From: Lewinellaceae bacterium
GTDB taxonomy: Bacteria > Bacteroidota > Bacteroidia > Chitinophagales > Saprospiraceae
Reading direction: 5' to 3'
Assembly: GCA_020636215.1 (NCBI GenBank)
Contig: JACJYG010000010.1
Location: 372,001-436,000 of the forward strand
Length of the DNA: 64,000 nt
Numbering within the stretch: the stretch's first letter is position 1; each line of letters starts with the position of its first letter. Below are positions 59,794 to 64,000 of this stretch, one piece after another. The translations under genes and the position numbers were made by a program. The notes below the pieces were generated by a model, which saw only the letters and a program-made list of their open reading frames with translations, was not told where the DNA came from and searched no databases.

Positions 59794-61461
59794 TCATCGT
59801 TTAATAAACTTCACCGAGCGGGCGCTGCCTCCAGCTTCCAGCTTCAGTAAATAAACCCCTGAAGGTAAGGTAGTTACATCGGTCGTTAGGGTTTGAGCCC
59901 CTGCCGGCAGCAAGCCGTATTGCCGACTGTTAACGGCTTCACCCAGGATGTTATAAATCGTCGTGTTCACTGCTGCGGCTTCCAGCAAAGAGAAGGAAGT
60001 GGTAAGCCCTCCGTTGGTAGGGTTGGGAAAGACGGATAAGCGTTCCACCCGGTTTATTTCCTTGGCGTCCACAAAGATGCTCCCTACGATCTGGAAGAAA
60101 AATTCACCAGGAGGGTCGGAGGTCAGGCGTGTCGTGATGTGAACCAGCATTTCGGTTGAATCAGCCGGTAGGCCGGTAATGGTGGTGGTGACGAATGTCT
60201 CATCGGCAGTTGTGGCCACGCAACTACCCGGATAAAGGATAGTATCCGCTTGTTCTGTACAATTCAGATATAGGTCAGCATAGAAAATGGAGCCAGTAGT
60301 AGTTGCGGCGAGCCGCAATTCCAGTTCGGTATTTCCAAGAGTATTGAACGAATACCATACGTCGGAAAATTCCCCGCCATTCTGGTTAGTCAGGCATTCG
60401 GGGTACAGGAAGGTTTCATCATCAAAAGTGCCGTTGACCGTGGTCCCTTCGAAGAAAACTTCTAAGAGGTCAGCTTGCTCAAATGAAATAACGTAGGCAG
60501 ATTCTGTTGCCGAGCACAAATCATTTGCCGGTGGAACCGGTGGAACGATCTCCCTGAGGCTAAAGGTGCCTTGCCCTTGTTCGCCAGAGTAACCACCCAG
60601 GCGCAGCAGGTAGGTGTTGCCGGCCTCTACCTCAAAATTGAGCAGCGAGGTATAACCCATACATCCCTGCCCGTCATCGTTGCAGGAATAAAGGTCCGCA
60701 TCGGTTACCGGGCAGGAAGCGTTGGGCCCGTATACAGCCAGGCGGCTGTCTAAAGAGGCCGTATTGCAGGTTGACCATTCTACAAAACCGCTGAAATCAG
60801 GAGTAAAGGAATACCAGATATCCGCATCGGCAGTAATGCTGCCGAAGCCGAAACAGGGGTTGTTGGGATGGTCGGGGCCATCGGTGATGGCTCCAATAGT
60901 GGAAAATGAATAATCTTCCACCAGGCCGATGGGCTCGGCATTTTGACAAAAATCATTGGGAATGGTGGAGATGACCTCTTCAATGGTGAAGGTCCCGGAA
61001 CCGGATTCCCCCGGGCTGCCGTCGCCATATCCGCCTAAACGCAACAGGTAGGTTTCACCCGCCGTCACATCGAAGGTTACTTCTGAGGTAACGCCACAGG
61101 CGCTGCTGCCGTCTTCGCTGCAGGCTAATAAATCTTCGTCTGCCGGTGGACAGGCGCTACCAGGGGTGTATACGACGATCTTGGTGTCAAAATCGGCGGT
61201 TCCGCAGAGGCTCCATTTGGCAATGCCCGTAAAATCGGGTGTAAAAGTATACCAGATGTCGGCATAGGTGGAATCCGGAGTACTGCCGGTTGAGGTGCAG
61301 TTGTTGGGGTGAGCCGGGCCATCGGTGTTGGCGCCGATGGTGCTAAAGCTTGTCGTGCCAATATTCACAGCTTCGGCATCCGCACAATTGTCGTTGGCCG
61401 GTTGGGCGTAAAGGCCGAGCGCCAGAACAACGGCAAAAATGGAGAGTAAGCATTTCTTCAT
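59794..61461 (-). CDS. Secreted PPC-like repeat protein with T9SS sorting tail
   Basis: A 555-residue secreted protein. After a signal peptide (CLLSIFAVVLALGLYAQ) come two close repeats of about 145 residues, each with NDxCxxAE, DGPAHPNN/DGPDHPNN, ADIWYSFTPDF and TYLLRLGGY, then a third more distant one. The pattern resembles PPC-type beta-sandwich modules. The last 75 residues, starting LSVFPNPTNGG, form a type A T9SS tail ending SVKFIKR. No catalytic domain is seen, so binding or structural work is likely. A TATCTTTG box lies 37 bp upstream. Confidence 0.9.
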   Translation of the reverse strand: MKKCLLSIFAVVLALGLYAQPANDNCADAEAVNIGTTSFSTIGANTDGPAHPNNCTSTGSTPDSTYADIWYTFTPDFTGIAKWSLCGTADFDTKIVVYTPGSACPPADEDLLACSEDGSSACGVTSEVTFDVTAGETYLLRLGGYGDGSPGESGSGTFTIEEVISTIPNDFCQNAEPIGLVEDYSFSTIGAITDGPDHPNNPCFGFGSITADADIWYSFTPDFSGFVEWSTCNTASLDSRLAVYGPNASCPVTDADLYSCNDDGQGCMGYTSLLNFEVEAGNTYLLRLGGYSGEQGQGTFSLREIVPPVPPANDLCSATESAYVISFEQADLLEVFFEGTTVNGTFDDETFLYPECLTNQNGGEFSDVWYSFNTLGNTELELRLAATTTGSIFYADLYLNCTEQADTILYPGSCVATTADETFVTTTITGLPADSTEMLVHITTRLTSDPPGEFFFQIVGSIFVDAKEINRVERLSVFPNPTNGGLTTSFSLLEAAAVNTTIYNILGEAVNSRQYGLLPAGAQTLTTDVTTLPSGVYLLKLEAGGSARSVKFIKR

Positions 61462-61497
61462 AACTAGTCCTTGTTTGAGTGTTTGAAAATTCTCCTA

Positions 61498-61505
61498 CAA
61501 AGATA
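61498..61505 (-). promoter_or_regulatory. -7 element for the PPC-like T9SS gene
   Basis: Reads TATCTTTG on the minus strand, an exact TAnnTTTG match. TTTC, 17 bp further upstream, is a weak -33 box. The rest of 61506-61676 is AT-rich without a gene. Confidence 0.5.
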
Positions 61506-61676
61506 TTGGGTTAAGCCATAATGAAAGAAGATTCTTTGGAGATTGTTTCATTATTCGTATTTTCTAAAAAAATATTTTACTCATTCTTTATTTTCTTGAA
61601 ATTTTAGTTAAAAAGAATGAACGGTAAATATTTTCTTCCGAATCTCGGGCTAGAAACCGGGGTAGTGGGATACGCT

Positions 61677-62072
61677 TCAATAAAGCCCCTTCTTGAACTG
61701 GTCAATATTACGGCGTTCCTTTTTGGTGGGGCGTCCGGCGCCTTTTTCTCTTTGTTCGGCGGCGGCCTTGCCGGCAAACCAGGCGTTGTACTTGTTGAGT
61801 TCTTCTTGCGGGGTCAGGTCCTCGTAACATTTTTGGGCGAGCGGGGCGCCTACGCGTTTTTCAATTAAATCGACTACTTTATACTGAAAGTTAAACCCGT
61901 TTTTGCGCACTTCGAGTAGCTCTCCCCTTTGCAGTAAGTAGGAGGCTTTCACCGGGTTTCCATCAATTTTCACCTTTCCGCTCTTCACTTCATCGGTGGC
62001 CACGGTCCGCGATTTGAAAATGCGGACACTCCACAGCCATTTATCGATCCTGACTTTATCCAGGTCTGCCAT
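61677..62072 (-). CDS. S4-domain RNA-binding protein (Hsp15-like)
   Basis: A 131-residue protein. The N-terminal S4 domain shows KVRIDKWLWSVRIFKSRTVA and VKIDGNPVKASYLLQ, as in Hsp15 (HslR), which frees stalled tRNA-carrying 50S subunits. The C-terminal part is basic and ends in RPTKKERRNIDQF. Function is inferred from the family. The PPK2 gene is 44 bp upstream on the same strand. Confidence 0.9.
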   Translation of the reverse strand: MADLDKVRIDKWLWSVRIFKSRTVATDEVKSGKVKIDGNPVKASYLLQRGELLEVRKNGFNFQYKVVDLIEKRVGAPLAQKCYEDLTPQEELNKYNAWFAGKAAAEQREKGAGRPTKKERRNIDQFKKGLY

Positions 62073-62116
62073 AATTGTATTGTTGCCTGTTGTTAGTTAA
62101 CCAATAAGTTTTAACC

Positions 62117-62857
62117 TCATTCTACGGGCAGCGGAGGATATTCCATCTGGAGTTTTTCCAACCTCTCCACCAGGGTTTTGGCTATGATATAGTCCCGGTA
62201 CCAACGTTTGTCCACCGGCACAATAGTCCAGGGAATGCTGCTATGGTTAAATGCGTATTCATAGCAACGCATATAATCGGCCCAATGTTCCCGTTCTTTC
62301 CAGTCACCAGGGTTGTGTTTCCAATGTTTGTCGGGCTCATCAATGCGCTCCTGCAGTTCTTTGGCCTGCTGCTCGTAGGAGATGTGCAGGTAGAATTTAA
62401 AAACAAGCGTATTGTTGTCGAAGGTGAGCAATTCTTCGAAAGCGTTGATGGCCTTCATCCGTTGCTCGGCCCTTTGATCATCGATCCAGCCGTGCACCCA
62501 CTGAATGAGGATATCTTCGTAATGGGAGCGGTTGAACAGCTGTATCATACCTTTCTGTGGCGCTTGTTTGTGGACCCGCCAAAGAAAATCATGGGCAAAT
62601 TCTTCTTCTGAAGGTTTTTTGAAGCTGTAGACCTGCACCCCGTAATGATGGCACTGCTCGAATACCTGTTTGGCGGCGCCATCCTTTCCGGAGCCGTCCA
62701 TGCCCTGCAGAATAATCAGGGCGCTATGCTTGCGTTCGGCGTACATCACCTGCTGCAATTTCCCCAGGCGGTCCACCAGGCGTTTGGTTTCGTCTTTGAT
62801 CTTTTCCTCATCGATGTGCGGAGGAGGAGTGGTAGGTATTTCTGATAATTTGATCAT
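62117..62857 (-). CDS. Polyphosphate kinase 2 family protein
   Basis: Polyphosphate-driven nucleotide kinase of the PPK2 group, 246 residues. Walker A is LQGMDGSGKDGAAKQVFEQ; further signatures are SFKKPSEEEFAHDFLWRVH, LFNRSHYEDILI and VPVDKRWYRDYIIAKTLVE. The subclass (AMP- or ADP-using) is not assigned. The ATG at 62857 (MIKLSEIP) is the likely start; an ATG at 62899 is in frame too. It is divergent from the cytochrome lipoprotein gene. Confidence 0.9.
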   Translation of the reverse strand: MIKLSEIPTTPPPHIDEEKIKDETKRLVDRLGKLQQVMYAERKHSALIILQGMDGSGKDGAAKQVFEQCHHYGVQVYSFKKPSEEEFAHDFLWRVHKQAPQKGMIQLFNRSHYEDILIQWVHGWIDDQRAEQRMKAINAFEELLTFDNNTLVFKFYLHISYEQQAKELQERIDEPDKHWKHNPGDWKEREHWADYMRCYEYAFNHSSIPWTIVPVDKRWYRDYIIAKTLVERLEKLQMEYPPLPVE

Positions 62858-62981
62858 GGTTTGTATTTTCGTCAGCATTAACCCAACCAAAATAGGCATT
62901 GAATTGGTCCTTGCCCAAAATCCGGGGCAGAAATTTTCTTTTCCCGTTCAGCATCGGATAATTCCCGTTCAGCAACTCCAG

Positions 62982-63013
62982 TTTGCTCCCTGGGCTCCGG
63001 GCCACTATTTTTG
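62982..63013 (+). promoter_or_regulatory. Bacteroidota-type promoter of the cytochrome gene
   Basis: TTTG (62982-62985), a 20-bp spacer and TATTTTTG (63006-63013) match both boxes exactly. The ATG lies 20 nt after the -7 box. Confidence 0.75.
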
Positions 63014-63033
63014 GCCTACAATCTAAAAGTAAT

Positions 63034-63804
63034 ATGCAGCGAAGCACTTTCTGGTTACCGGTTTTAGTTTTTGGCCTTGGCCTGGCTCTGAGTTTATTCT
63101 CCTGTGAACATGCTCCTATGGGGATGGACGAAGACATTACCCCGATAGATACTACGGGAAATAATAATCCGGATACAACAGGAACGGATACGACTAATAT
63201 GGGTACTCCCTGCGATCCTGACGTAGTCTATTTTGAATGGGATATCCTTCCCATTCTACGGTCGAACTGCGCATTGAGTGGCTGTCATGATGAAATCACA
63301 CATGAGGAAGGCGTCATTCTGACCACCTATGCCAAGGTAATGGAAACTGGCGAAGTGAAGGCATTCAACCCCGGTGGAAGCAAACTATACAGGATGATTA
63401 CGGATAATGACCCTGAGGACCGCATGCCCCCGGCCCCCAACCAGGCCCTTTCTTCCAGCCAGATCAGCCTGATCAATAAGTGGATATTGCAGGGCGCCAA
63501 GAACGAAACCTGCGATCCGGATGCTGGTTTGTGTAACACAGAGAATGTAAGTTACGTACAAGATATTCAGCCCGTCCTTCAGAATAATTGCCGGGGATGC
63601 CACAGTGGCAATACCCCTTCGGGCGGCATTTTGCTGGATACGCACGCCAATGTGGCGGCAATTGCCAACAGTGGCCGTATGTATGGGGCTATTTCCTGGC
63701 AAAGTGGTTTTGTAAGGATGCCCTTGGGAGCGGTGAACCCTTTACCCCAATGCACCGTTGACAAGATCAAGGCCTGGATTGACGCCGGAGCCCCCAATAA
63801 CTAA
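63034..63804 (+). CDS. Dihaem-type cytochrome c lipoprotein
   Basis: A 256-residue lipoprotein (lipobox LSLFSC) with an Asp/Thr/Asn-rich linker. It has two similar haem-type segments: FEWDILPILRSNCALSGCH, a CX4CH motif, and VQDIQPVLQNNCRGCHSG, a standard CXXCH. Distal Met ligands may come from EDRMPPAP and FVRMPLG. This layout suits Bacteroidota surface or periplasmic cytochromes that carry electrons or sit beside c-type peroxidases. The next gene, 27 bp on, has the same design, so they form a pair. Confidence 0.85.
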   Translation: MQRSTFWLPVLVFGLGLALSLFSCEHAPMGMDEDITPIDTTGNNNPDTTGTDTTNMGTPCDPDVVYFEWDILPILRSNCALSGCHDEITHEEGVILTTYAKVMETGEVKAFNPGGSKLYRMITDNDPEDRMPPAPNQALSSSQISLINKWILQGAKNETCDPDAGLCNTENVSYVQDIQPVLQNNCRGCHSGNTPSGGILLDTHANVAAIANSGRMYGAISWQSGFVRMPLGAVNPLPQCTVDKIKAWIDAGAPNN

Positions 63805-63831
63805 ATTTTGGACAACAAATTGAACCCTGAA

Positions 63832-64000
63832 ATGAAGAGATTTGCTTTTTTCGCAGTATTGCTTTCTTTGGTTTTGCTGGTAGTTAATGGTTGTTATTAT
63901 GATGTGGAGGAAGAACTGTACCCTATACAGGAATGCAATACGGATAATGTGACTTACAGTGGTATTGTCGCTCCAATTATTCAGAATAACTGCCTTCAAT
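63832..64000 (+). CDS. Cytochrome-like lipoprotein, 3' end outside the window
   Basis: The first 56 codons of a second lipoprotein. The signal peptide MKRFAFFAVLLSLVLLVVNG ends in a lipobox Cys (NGC). Then comes a short acidic stretch and VTYSGIVAPIIQNNCLQ, matching the start of a haem segment in the gene upstream (VQDIQPVLQNNC). The window ends before the expected haem His. It starts 27 bp after the neighbouring stop and is probably in the same operon. Confidence 0.75.
   Translation, partial: MKRFAFFAVLLSLVLLVVNGCYYDVEEELYPIQECNTDNVTYSGIVAPIIQNNCLQ

Overview
The window comes from a Bacteroidota chromosome, most likely a Saprospiria/Lewinella-type marine lineage. Two secreted proteins carry type IX secretion (T9SS) C-terminal sorting tails. 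Several upstream regions carry the Bacteroidota promoter form (TTTG, about 20 bp, TAnnTTTG). Ribosome binding sites are mostly weak. Lipoproteins, S46 and S9 peptidases and a BamA/TamA-like porin also fit the phylum. The genus-level guess is inference. No tRNA, rRNA, CRISPR array, phage or intact transposase gene was seen.

Layout. 1-3.7 kb: a LytS/LytTR two-component pair, then folE and fabD. 3.9-6 kb: a YqgE-family gene facing an M23 peptidase across a bidirectional terminator. 6.2-15.8 kb: purM, nth, a BamA/TamA-like lipoprotein divergent from a SpoU methylase, a TlpA-type thioredoxin, purL, a haem-copper oxidase subunit III and a DUF2256 protein. 16-26.9 kb: a zinc-ribbon protein, pdhA, a membrane TPR protein, ribH, an MBL hydrolase, aroC, mutS2, ndk, a DHH phosphoesterase and an FKBP lipoprotein. 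27-31.3 kb: prfB with its programmed frameshift, a membrane protein, a sugar kinase and an aminotransferase. 31.4-39.2 kb: a GT-C/TPR fusion with a methyltransferase, an acyl-CoA carboxylase beta subunit, RNase D, mltG and panB. 39.3-42.6 kb: a DUF4249-like lipoprotein and dnaK.

42.7-48.8 kb is the most unusual locus. It is a two-gene operon: a predicted membrane receptor with an N-terminal effector-associated-like domain, one transmembrane helix and a ZU5-like outer part, followed by a secreted 1.28-kDa-scale (about 1280-residue) WG-repeat protein. A small IS66-like MITE candidate sits just upstream.

49-64 kb is envelope-centred: a DPP11-type S46 peptidase, an NhaC antiporter with a periplasmic N-terminal domain, a VCBS/T9SS protein, an oligopeptidase B whose likely lipoprotein signal lies in another frame, a MATE exporter, a second T9SS protein, an S4 RNA-binding protein, PPK2 and two multihaem-type lipoproteins, the last cut by the window edge.

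Most genes are housekeeping (purines, folate, riboflavin, chorismate, pantothenate, fatty acids, DNA repair, translation). Purine-rich 7-, 8- and 9-bp tandem arrays recur just 3' of genes, two of them with inverted copies that could fold.
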